Assembly: GCA_964591375.1 (NCBI GenBank)
Contig: CAZQAU010000005.1
Location: 8,180 to 72,179, forward strand
Direction of reading: 5' to 3'
Source of the DNA: CAYYYG01 sp964591375
GTDB lineage: Bacteria > Patescibacteriota > Microgenomatia > UBA1406 > GWC2-37-13
Length of the DNA: 64,000 bases
Part shown: positions 28,406 to 35,826 of the stretch, one piece after another
How positions within the stretch are numbered: the first letter of the stretch is position 1
How the letters are laid out: each line of letters opens with the position of its first letter
Program-made: the position numbers and the translations under genes
Notes under the pieces: model-generated
Seen by the model: only the letters and a program-made list of their open reading frames with translations
Told to the model about the DNA's origin: nothing
Database searches by the model: none

Positions 28406-28663
28406 TTAAGACATGGACAATCGACGAGAAATTTGTTGCTCCATCTGCAAAAAGGAATGAATGATCGTCCCGATAATCCCAACCGTATCACTTGTAAATA
28501 TCACATTTTGCAACAATTGTACTATACTGGACCCAATCTGATCTGCTTCTTCTGAGTTTCTTGTTCGCAATGGATCTTGAATTAAATCTATTAGGGTTTG
28601 GTTGAGCATCCATGGCGGAGACATCCTGACTTGAATCTTTTTGAACGGTGAACAAACCCCCAT
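28406..28663 (-). CDS. Small unknown protein, 85 aa
   Basis: A short, well-bounded frame with helical, Leu/Ile/Gln-rich sequence and no TM segment. It ends in a basic/Ser tail (QQISRRLSMS). It sits alone between two minus-strand genes with its own AT-rich upstream region. Not recognised; coding status is moderately supported by position and absence of competing frames. Confidence 0.55.
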   Translation of the reverse strand: MGVCSPFKKIQVRMSPPWMLNQTLIDLIQDPLRTRNSEEADQIGSSIVQLLQNVIFTSDTVGIIGTIIHSFLQMEQQISRRLSMS

Positions 28664-28860
28664 TCTTCTTTGGATATATTGTTATTTATGATTTGATTAA
28701 TTGATTTCTTTAAATGAGTTACAGTCAGCTTTTGTTTTTTCTTTATAAGGGCCCAAATTTCTATTGATTCGGAATTAAATAGGAATTTATAAAATCCGAA
28801 TTCAAAAAAGTACTTTGAAAAACAAAAACATTTTTTATTTGATAAGTGAAAAGGCTTTAT

Positions 28861-30591
28861 TTATACATTTTGGTCGTGTTGCATTCTTTGACGAAGTTCA
28901 GAAAAAAAGGAGGTAGATATAAACTGTTCAATATATGTTTTTTTTAAGAGATTCATGATATCGGAATGCCATACAATAAAATCCACTGTATATATGTCAA
29001 TTAATAAAGGATTCAGCAATTTTTCCAAAGCTTTATACAATCCAACAGTCGTGTTTGCAACTGCAAGTATCCCGGTTTGTTTGTAGCTAATGGCATGTGA
29101 ATCAAATACATAAAAAATTGGAGTGTCATTATCAAGCATTTTGCAATGCACGTTGATTGTAGCATTATTGGATGTCGTTATTATGGCACCAGAGTGCAGC
29201 ATATTCCGTTCGTTTTTCAAACGATCATATTCTGGCAAATCATTTACAGGAATTTTTGAAGAAGAAGACTCGAGGTCTGTATCTGATTTCAGTTCTGCAC
29301 AAACATCCAATTGAACTTTGTTTTTTAATGCAATAGTTTTCAGTGCAGTGCCTATATTGCAAAGAGAAATACTTCCATATGAAGGATTTTCCAATTCCAT
29401 TCCAGGAGGGAGCTGGCTTTTAGCAAGTGCTATTTTGGCAGCAAAATCCTCTGCACTTAATTTACTAATAAGCTTATCAGCAACCGTCCAAGGAGTATAG
29501 TTTTTGTCATATAAAATCAAAACATCCTCTAAAAATCTCTGTTGCAATTTTTTGGAGGCAACCAAGCATATTAATGCATAAAGTAATTCAGGTTCATTTG
29601 AATTAGTATTATTAACACCACATGCTTCCAATTTCTTTTCTAATTGCGTAACAAAATAATCCATAGTTGGTATTGTATCCATGGCCTTTTGTTTGTATTT
29701 TACTTGATCAGAGACTAACTCTTCGGCCGTCCGTCCATTTAAGGAATATATTCCTTCTATCACTTTCTTCTTCAAGCTTGAATATTTGTTATCAAAATCA
29801 ATCAAGCATTTCATCAAAACATTTCCATTGATTTTAGCAACCAATTGATTTAATAAATTGATGTTGTTGATATCCGAATGAATTCGCTGTATCATACTAT
29901 CATAGCTTTGTAAATGGTCTACGATTATTTGAAACACTCTGATATTCCAATGTCCAAACAAATCTTTGAGCAGTGAAACTTCCCGAATTTTTCTGGTACA
30001 TAGTTCCAATTTTTCAAACATATATAACGGCACACTATTCATATGTTTACATAGCAAAGATGTGTTTGTATTATCCTGAATTTTGTATGGAAACCCATTC
30101 AAAATGTCTTCACATGTCATACACCCTCCATCAAGATAACTATTTGCAGACGAGGCAGGATTGTCAAGAACAATACTACATAACTCTTTGATGGTCTTCC
30201 AGGTTTCGTTTGTTTTTTCTCCAATGGGTTCCACAATAATCGAATCGTCCCCTTGAAACATCTTATCCAAAATCTTATGCATTACCATTTCTTCAATACG
30301 AAAAACCCATATTGATGTGCCTATGTTCATAATTTCAGTCATCATTTCGTCCACATCTGACATCAATATGGGCATAGGAATACACCTAAAATACAGATCA
30401 GCAACAATGGCTATAGAAGCACATCCAACATTGGTCTTTTTGATACAATCCTTTTGCGAAATACTTAATGGAAAAATTACAAACTGGTCTGAATTTGTTG
30501 CTAAATTGTTTGTATATTCTAACCAGGTCTCTGTTGCTTTCATAATAGAGTTTGCTTCTGGTTTGGTCTTGGATAGTGTATGAAACGACAT
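28861..30591 (-). CDS. Herpesvirus UL36-type (C76-like) cysteine protease / deubiquitinase candidate
   Basis: Starting at MSFHTLSKT (576 aa), the N-terminal part contains NVGCASIAIVADLYF (Cys57) followed by a helix and DEMMTEIMNIGTSIW, like the nucleophile region of peptidase C76. The C-terminal part has GAIITTSNNATINV followed by IFYVFDSHAISYK (Asp497-Ser-His499) and TGILAVA, like the D-x-H catalytic strand and following Gly-Ile-Ala of the herpesvirus tegument deubiquitinase. About 440 residues separate Cys and His, against roughly 130 in herpesviruses, so a large helical insertion must sit inside the domain. The likely role is removing ubiquitin from viral or host targets. In-frame upstream Met codons exist (30633, 30660) but overlap the short ORF 30608-30802. 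The family call is by eye. Confidence 0.75.
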   Translation of the reverse strand: MSFHTLSKTKPEANSIMKATETWLEYTNNLATNSDQFVIFPLSISQKDCIKKTNVGCASIAIVADLYFRCIPMPILMSDVDEMMTEIMNIGTSIWVFRIEEMVMHKILDKMFQGDDSIIVEPIGEKTNETWKTIKELCSIVLDNPASSANSYLDGGCMTCEDILNGFPYKIQDNTNTSLLCKHMNSVPLYMFEKLELCTRKIREVSLLKDLFGHWNIRVFQIIVDHLQSYDSMIQRIHSDINNINLLNQLVAKINGNVLMKCLIDFDNKYSSLKKKVIEGIYSLNGRTAEELVSDQVKYKQKAMDTIPTMDYFVTQLEKKLEACGVNNTNSNEPELLYALICLVASKKLQQRFLEDVLILYDKNYTPWTVADKLISKLSAEDFAAKIALAKSQLPPGMELENPSYGSISLCNIGTALKTIALKNKVQLDVCAELKSDTDLESSSSKIPVNDLPEYDRLKNERNMLHSGAIITTSNNATINVHCKMLDNDTPIFYVFDSHAISYKQTGILAVANTTVGLYKALEKLLNPLLIDIYTVDFIVWHSDIMNLLKKTYIEQFISTSFFSELRQRMQHDQNV

Positions 30592-30607
30592 TCTATTATA
30601 TAGCAAA

Positions 30608-30802
30608 CTATTTTTTTGTTCCACTATGTTCATTTTGCTCGTTAGCGTTTGCTGTTTCATAGTCTCTAGTCAATTTGTATATAAACGCAGAAATTTTGTT
30701 TGCTTGTGCACTGTATTTTGCTTGTTTGACTAAATATGCCTGTTCCTTTTCTCGGTCGATCTGTGCTTGATCTTTTTGTCCTTGATTTGATTGATTAAAC
30801 AT
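30608..30802 (-). CDS. Small charged helical protein, 64 aa
   Basis: A 64-residue frame rich in Gln, Lys, Glu and Ala, probably one long helix, with a Gln/Asp-rich start. It lies just upstream of the C76-like gene and shares an AT-rich divergent region with the plus-strand gene at 30948. Not recognised; it could also be a 5' leader ORF. Confidence 0.45.
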   Translation of the reverse strand: MFNQSNQGQKDQAQIDREKEQAYLVKQAKYSAQANKISAFIYKLTRDYETANANEQNEHSGTKK

Positions 30803-30947
30803 ATAGGCGTGATGTGTTATTTAGGTTGGGTTTTGTTGGCTTTGACTATAAAATTATAATTATAATTTTTGAAAAATTAATTTTAGATTTAAACAACAAA
30901 GTCTTTTGGTCAAATCGCTTAGAATTAAATTTGCTCAAAAAGAAAAA

Positions 30948-31493
30948 ATGACATATTCTGACGAAGACGTGAATAAAGAATTGGAAAATGCACGATTAAT
31001 TATTGATAATAGAACTCAAAGGCAAAAGAAACTGACTGATGTGCAGAATGAATTGCATGAACAAAATGAGAAACTTACATGTGTGAAAAGTTTGCTTGGC
31101 TGGTCTGGTGTAGTTGCAATAGCAGCGGCTTTGCCATTATTGTATTACAAACGACCAAACGATGCGATTTGTGTGATTGCTTTGGCATCAATTCTGAATA
31201 GCACAGAATCTTATGTTTGTGTTAGAAAAATGGAAGTTATTAAACTTTGGCATGATATCAAAAAAGAAAAGAAAATCATCAACAATATTACAGAAAAGTT
31301 TAAGATTCGCAATGAAATTGATAGTACTATAATCAATGATGGGAATGTATTGATGGCTGGACATTGTATGAGCTGCGTGCCAGAAACCAATGTGGTCAAA
31401 AGATACAACAAAATAAGAAACATCTTTACTCTGGTTAATTGTTCTTATTTTACCAGAAATATCGAATCACAAATCGAACAAAATTTTTCATAA
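30948..31493 (+). CDS. Coiled-coil membrane protein, 181 aa
   Basis: The ATG at 30948 gives an N-terminal coiled coil (residues about 5-45), a hydrophobic hairpin or pair of TM segments (about 48-85), a second charged coiled coil, and a C-terminal part with a Cys pair (GHCMSCV). Function unknown. The stop overlaps that of the convergent membrane protein gene 31488-32045. Confidence 0.65.
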   Translation: MTYSDEDVNKELENARLIIDNRTQRQKKLTDVQNELHEQNEKLTCVKSLLGWSGVVAIAAALPLLYYKRPNDAICVIALASILNSTESYVCVRKMEVIKLWHDIKKEKKIINNITEKFKIRNEIDSTIINDGNVLMAGHCMSCVPETNVVKRYNKIRNIFTLVNCSYFTRNIESQIEQNFS

Positions 31494-32045
31494 ATATTTT
31501 TGCACAGCTATAGTTTGTCGCATTCTATTTGTTTCTTTGATATGATTAACAATATAAAACACCATGCGTATATTTGATTGAACTGCAAGCAGTGCAAATA
31601 CCACAGCAAAAGTAATGATTTCTTTTTGAATCCAAATTGCAGTAATTAATGTAATTACAGAGACTACAGAATATGCGATTCTTGAGATAATAAATGCATG
31701 CAAGTATCTTCTTGTGACCATGGGGATTTCGTGTTGAGTAAGGTTGAAAAGAATCAGCCATATATAAGTAAGACAAAACACCACAACAATATATACAGAA
31801 ATTCCAATGGAAGAAAACAGAGTCACATTCACAGTCATCATAATATACAAAATAATTCCAAACACATTTAACAAACACATAATTCCCGTCACAAATGCCA
31901 GTTGCCAGGTAAGTCCTCTCCACATAGAATCCAGATTTGGGTACTTTTTTATGCGTTCAACGGGTTCCTTACAGTATGCACATACTAGATGTCTAGATGA
32001 GGTTACATGTTTCGTAATAAGAACATCATTTGCAGTTACACCCAT
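31488..32045 (-). CDS. Four-TM membrane protein with N-terminal CxxC, 185 aa
   Basis: An N-terminal CAYC pair (Cys22, Cys25) near a basic patch is followed by four hydrophobic segments (about residues 47-70, 74-102, 125-143 and 147-166). It is not a recognised family; the CxxC could bind metal or be a lipidation or disulfide site. Membrane location is certain from composition; function is unknown. Confidence 0.7.
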   Translation of the reverse strand: MGVTANDVLITKHVTSSRHLVCAYCKEPVERIKKYPNLDSMWRGLTWQLAFVTGIMCLLNVFGIILYIMMTVNVTLFSSIGISVYIVVVFCLTYIWLILFNLTQHEIPMVTRRYLHAFIISRIAYSVVSVITLITAIWIQKEIITFAVVFALLAVQSNIRMVFYIVNHIKETNRMRQTIAVQKYL

Positions 32046-32198
32046 CTGAAAAAAGGTTTTTTTGTTTATGGTATAAAAATACGATTTCTTTATTACTATT
32101 CAATCAAAATTTTCAAAATAATCAATTTTATATCAAACACATAAAACATTTGTCATATGATCTTTTCAGTACAATGATTCTCAATATATAAGCTTTTT

Positions 32199-33050
32199 TT
32201 AATTGAAGCTCGATGGATATCTGGAGTTGAATGAACTAACCAAGTCTGCTAACGAAGCATTGGGCAGAGGACGAGATGCAAGGTCTTCGGAAGTCTTTTC
32301 GATTGAAGGAGGAGTCTGCACATTTCTTCCATTGTATTCATTCATGTTTTGGGGAGGGTTGGTAAAGCGTTCTCCAACAGAAACGTTGTTCTTGACGCGG
32401 GCTATCTTTTGAACGGGATCTTTCAAAAGCTGCTGCAACTGATTCATTTGTTGTCTTCGGCTGTTTCTGCGCTCAGCTTCAAGAGAGGCTCCCAGCTTTT
32501 CCGATTGGATTCCTTGGCTCTTGCTACATGCACATGCAATGGTGGGAATAAAGTCATTCAATTCTGATAAAGTGTGAGGATCATTGATTTTCTTGATCAT
32601 GTCTCCAAATTTGGCAATTCTTTCTTCATTGATTCCTGCTGCTTCAAAAGATTCTTTTCCGACTGGGGTCTTGTAAAGATTCTTCAAAAAGTCAACCAAA
32701 CTGTCGGTCTGTTCGTTCTCGCTCTTGAAAACTTTCCCTTTCAAATTGTTGTTTTCATTTGCAAGCTTCTCCATTTCTCTGTCCTTGTAGTTGTTCATTT
32801 GAGTGAGAACACTGCTCAATTCAATTAGTAAAGTAGGATCCACATCTTCTCCTTTTTCGGAAATAACCTTTTTGATTTCTTCAAAACGAGTGGTTGCCTT
32901 AGCATAACCTTCTTGAGTCAATTCAGCGGGAGGAGCTGGAACATTGTTTTTGGGAGCCTCCTTTGGATCTACATCCATTTTGTCAGACTTTGGCTGCTCG
33001 TTTGTAGCAGGAGGAGCGGCTTGTTGTTGTTGCTGGCCAGGGGTTGCCAT
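32199..33050 (-). CDS. Possible nested scaffold-only product (UL26.5-like)
   Basis: An in-frame ATG complementary to 33048-33050 would yield a 283-residue protein identical to the C-terminal scaffold part of the 509-residue protease-scaffold. The Met is preceded by an A-rich stretch, and the sequence after it changes abruptly to a Gln/Ala/Pro-rich start, as if a separate N-terminus. In herpesviruses the equivalent nested gene has its own promoter. This is inference from architecture. Confidence 0.35.
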   Translation of the reverse strand: MATPGQQQQQAAPPATNEQPKSDKMDVDPKEAPKNNVPAPPAELTQEGYAKATTRFEEIKKVISEKGEDVDPTLLIELSSVLTQMNNYKDREMEKLANENNNLKGKVFKSENEQTDSLVDFLKNLYKTPVGKESFEAAGINEERIAKFGDMIKKINDPHTLSELNDFIPTIACACSKSQGIQSEKLGASLEAERRNSRRQQMNQLQQLLKDPVQKIARVKNNVSVGERFTNPPQNMNEYNGRNVQTPPSIEKTSEDLASRPLPNASLADLVSSFNSRYPSSFN

Positions 33051-33728
33051 AATTTTTTTTTCGGAATTGTTTTGGCTTGGTAATAATTTGTCATATTGAT
33101 TATTTTGTTTATGGTTTATTAAATCTTTTCTTGTAATTTTTCGTACGGTTCTGGGATTTGGATTGTCACGAATACCAGTCAAACTTTTTGCCTCTTCAAC
33201 CAAATCTTTTATGGTCTTGGTATATTCAATACCATCGTTTAGCAGGTATTGAGACTCCTGGTCACATCCATAATATATGTGGGTACCAGGCCGTTTTCCG
33301 TTTTTCACATATCCTATACTTGATAAATCATACACATGCAACTTGTTTGGTTCGTCGTACTTGTAAAAATGCATCATGGAAACATCCGTCTTTTCCTTGT
33401 TTAATATTTTCCGCGTTGCAGCAAGTCCTTTTGCATTTCCATAATTGTAACTTAGTAAAACAATATTGCCTGTCTCTGGGTCTGTTACAGCCTTGACAAC
33501 CTTTCCTACTTCCATTGGATTCACTATAAGTTTGTTTCCATCATTTACTCCATGTTTCAAAGTCATTGGCTTGTTTGCAAAGTCCATTTTCTCTAGCTGT
33601 TGTTGTGTCAGCTCCATGGCACTGTTCTTCTTTTGTCCCCATTTCACGTTCGACTTTGGATGTGCAACAGAAACAGTGTAAAAACGCAGCAACGAATTTT
33701 CTCCTTCCCATTTTTTGTCTTTGTTCAT
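32199..33728 (-). CDS. Capsid maturation protease fused to scaffold (herpesvirus UL26-like)
   Basis: Residues 1-155 match the layout of herpesvirus assemblin: PMTLKHGVND (His59), VGKVVKAVTDPETGNIVLL, DVSMMHFYKYDE (Ser117) and LHVYDLSSIGYVKNGKRPGT (His131). Herpesvirus proteases use a Ser-His-His triad with nearly the same positions (for example His61, Ser129, His148 in HSV-1), and the H-V-x-x-L-x-S-I-G and GT motifs are preserved. A basic linker (about 185-225) leads to a Gln/Pro-rich, then helical, scaffold-like part (227-509). Met227, after a poly-Thr/Lys-coding A-rich stretch, begins MATPGQQ and could start a scaffold-only product, as UL26.5 does. The protein would guide capsid assembly in the nucleus and then be cleaved. 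Phage prohead proteases are the more distant alternative. Confidence 0.85.
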   Translation of the reverse strand: MNKDKKWEGENSLLRFYTVSVAHPKSNVKWGQKKNSAMELTQQQLEKMDFANKPMTLKHGVNDGNKLIVNPMEVGKVVKAVTDPETGNIVLLSYNYGNAKGLAATRKILNKEKTDVSMMHFYKYDEPNKLHVYDLSSIGYVKNGKRPGTHIYYGCDQESQYLLNDGIEYTKTIKDLVEEAKSLTGIRDNPNPRTVRKITRKDLINHKQNNQYDKLLPSQNNSEKKIMATPGQQQQQAAPPATNEQPKSDKMDVDPKEAPKNNVPAPPAELTQEGYAKATTRFEEIKKVISEKGEDVDPTLLIELSSVLTQMNNYKDREMEKLANENNNLKGKVFKSENEQTDSLVDFLKNLYKTPVGKESFEAAGINEERIAKFGDMIKKINDPHTLSELNDFIPTIACACSKSQGIQSEKLGASLEAERRNSRRQQMNQLQQLLKDPVQKIARVKNNVSVGERFTNPPQNMNEYNGRNVQTPPSIEKTSEDLASRPLPNASLADLVSSFNSRYPSSFN

Positions 33729-33757
33729 TTTTTTTTCAAAAAATGCTACGTCGGCGC

Positions 33758-33776
33758 TAGTAATTTCAAATTACTA
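33758..33776. repeat. Perfect 9-bp inverted repeat
   Basis: TAGTAATTT and AAATTACTA are separated by a single C, forming a 19-base palindrome in the divergent region between the protease-scaffold gene and the plus-strand gene at 33937. It could bind a dimeric regulator or form a hairpin. Confidence 0.7.
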
Positions 33777-33793
33777 ATTTTTAATTTTCTGAC

Positions 33794-33853
33794 TGTTTCG
33801 ATAGGAGACAAAAACAACAATTTTATGTTATTATTTATGTTTCGATAGGAGAC
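33794..33853. repeat. Direct repeat of TGTTTCGATAGGAGAC, 44-base period
   Basis: Two identical 16-base copies at 33794-33809 and 33838-33853 lie in the divergent promoter region between the protease-scaffold and the gene at 33937. The core GATAGGAGA also occurs at 25723-25734 upstream of the gene 24626-25660, suggesting a promoter or regulator site. Confidence 0.6.
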
Positions 33854-33936
33854 GTAATATTATATAAAGAAATACTGTTTTATAGATATTTGTTTAAAAA
33901 ATTGTTAGTTTTTAAAATACAATAATACCATACTAT

Positions 33937-34608
33937 ATGGCAACCGAAGCAGTGGCACAAAAACCAGCAAAGGAGTCTTATGCATCGACATTTAAAATCA
34001 ACAGGATTTCCATGTGCAAAGGCGAAAGCAAAAAGACAATCTTGCATCATATACGAGAATGTGGATTACATTATACTGTGGATGAGTTGACATCGATTCT
34101 AAAGTTAATCCAAGATTGCTTTTTGATTTGTAGCAATGCTACGGTGTCTTTGCATATTTGTTCAATGATGAACAATCACTTGAACAAAAAATTTGATATG
34201 CATATGGATGATGATTTTGGCGAAAAATATACTAAATGTATTATTATAGAAATCAACCTTCATAGCAATGAATCCGATTTGTTTTCGGAATGTGATATTT
34301 TTATCATTTTTCCCGAATTTGCTGTTCGAAACTCGGGTTGTTTGTGTTATCGGATTGCATATACGATTTCGATTTCAAGAGTTGATGAAGAGGGCGATGA
34401 GACAGATACGTTTACTCAAAACTCAGGCAAATTGACGACGTTCTATGCAATCAAAAAAAGCCTGAAGAAACAATTGATAGAAATAACGGAGTTGTTTAAA
34501 AATTCCTCAATGTTATTGCCATACTATTTGTCAAAGTCTTCAACTGAAGAAGAAGACATAATTAGAAAATTGAAAGACAGAAGAAATGTATTTGAAGTAG
34601 TGGATTAA
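33937..34608 (+). CDS. Paralogue-family protein, 223 aa
   Basis: Function unknown. Residues about 28-80 (HHIRECGLHYTVDELTSILK and following) align by eye with residues about 45-100 of the 372-residue protein at 54910-56028 (IHNMAKKVGWIIPKQLDDII), so both probably belong to one lineage-specific family. The C-terminal part is helical and charged. No TM segment or catalytic motif is visible. Confidence 0.75.
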   Translation: MATEAVAQKPAKESYASTFKINRISMCKGESKKTILHHIRECGLHYTVDELTSILKLIQDCFLICSNATVSLHICSMMNNHLNKKFDMHMDDDFGEKYTKCIIIEINLHSNESDLFSECDIFIIFPEFAVRNSGCLCYRIAYTISISRVDEEGDETDTFTQNSGKLTTFYAIKKSLKKQLIEITELFKNSSMLLPYYLSKSSTEEEDIIRKLKDRRNVFEVVD

Positions 34609-34640
34609 GTAGTGTGTTTTTAAAAAATAATAAATGTTTT

Positions 34641-35573
34641 TTATTGTGGAGTAAAATAACCCAAATAAACGGCATGCAATTCGCCTTTTGCTCCAATCAT
34701 TTCAATGGCAAATCCAAAGCAGACATTGAAAAAGTTCAATGTACGAACTGGTTTGCTAATCGCAGTTGCATCTTTGATTATAATCAAAGTACGAGACTCA
34801 GCAACTCCTCCGTCTTTATCCAAGGAGAAAGAGGCCATTTGAGAAAAATTACTAATGGTATAATTTGTTCGTCCAAATGTTCTTTGCAACAAATGAGAGG
34901 ATTGATTTGACACATCCGGTCTTTCAAAAGATCCAAGGGGAATGGTTGGAAGAAGGATTTCATCGTATTCCAATTTTTCAGCACCTGTCAAACTTTTAGA
35001 CAAATTGCGATATTCTTCCATTATCATCCAATCAGTAGGTATTTTTGGCAAAAATGCACTGTCATCTTTTCGTTTCCAAAACAATATGTTTGCATCTGCC
35101 TGTCGATATTTGATGGGAATACGTGCAGCTATACAAGATGAATTGCTCATAATATTCCAAACAATTTCGTTTTGTAGATGCTGGATTGAAAAACAGCTTC
35201 CAAATTCGGTGGTAGAAAATCGTTTTTTGTCCCATTCCCATTTAATATAGGATCGTATTCCAACAGCAAATTCCGTTTCGTTTTTCTTCAGTTTCTCAAA
35301 GCTTTTCACATCGTTCTTCATTGCGAGTTTCACTTCGTTTACGTTTCCAATGTATATTTTTGTATCTTCATCATAATAATACACTTTTTTTGCTCCTTCA
35401 ATTGCTTTTCCAAATGTCCCATAGGTATTTAGTAATACGGTAAGTGCTTGGGATTCCGGTATTGCTCCAGTAAGTATCAATCCTGATTCACGATCGGCAT
35501 ATTGTTTTTGGTGCATTGCCTCAATTGTTTTGGCAAGCCCTATCAAAACGGGTCCAAATGCATAAATGCTCAT
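34641..35573 (-). CDS. Unknown protein, 310 aa; possible triplex capsid protein
   Basis: A compact alpha/beta protein without low-complexity tails, signal peptide or TM, ending in a beta-rich stretch (LNFFNVCFGFAIEMIGAKG and HAVYLGYFTPQ). Its size matches the herpesvirus triplex dimer protein (about 310-320 residues), and it lies 1 kb from the protease-scaffold gene. This is context and size only; no motif proves it. Otherwise not recognised. Confidence 0.75.
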   Translation of the reverse strand: MSIYAFGPVLIGLAKTIEAMHQKQYADRESGLILTGAIPESQALTVLLNTYGTFGKAIEGAKKVYYYDEDTKIYIGNVNEVKLAMKNDVKSFEKLKKNETEFAVGIRSYIKWEWDKKRFSTTEFGSCFSIQHLQNEIVWNIMSNSSCIAARIPIKYRQADANILFWKRKDDSAFLPKIPTDWMIMEEYRNLSKSLTGAEKLEYDEILLPTIPLGSFERPDVSNQSSHLLQRTFGRTNYTISNFSQMASFSLDKDGGVAESRTLIIIKDATAISKPVRTLNFFNVCFGFAIEMIGAKGELHAVYLGYFTPQ

Positions 35574-35826
35574 GTTTTCAAACGGTTTTTTCTGTTTTGG
35601 CTGTGAATTTTATCCTCTTATAACCATTAAAAAATATCTTCGAAAAATATCTGACGCCTACGAAGCACAAAAATCAAAATAATTTTGGGTTTTATTTTTT
35701 TCACAAATCCATTTCAGAAAAGAAAAAAATTGATTTTTTGAAAGGCGGAGTTTGCGCGGTAAAAAAATAATATCTGGATCCGAATTCAAATTGTGTACCA
35801 ATAACAAATTTATAAAATAGGAAAAA

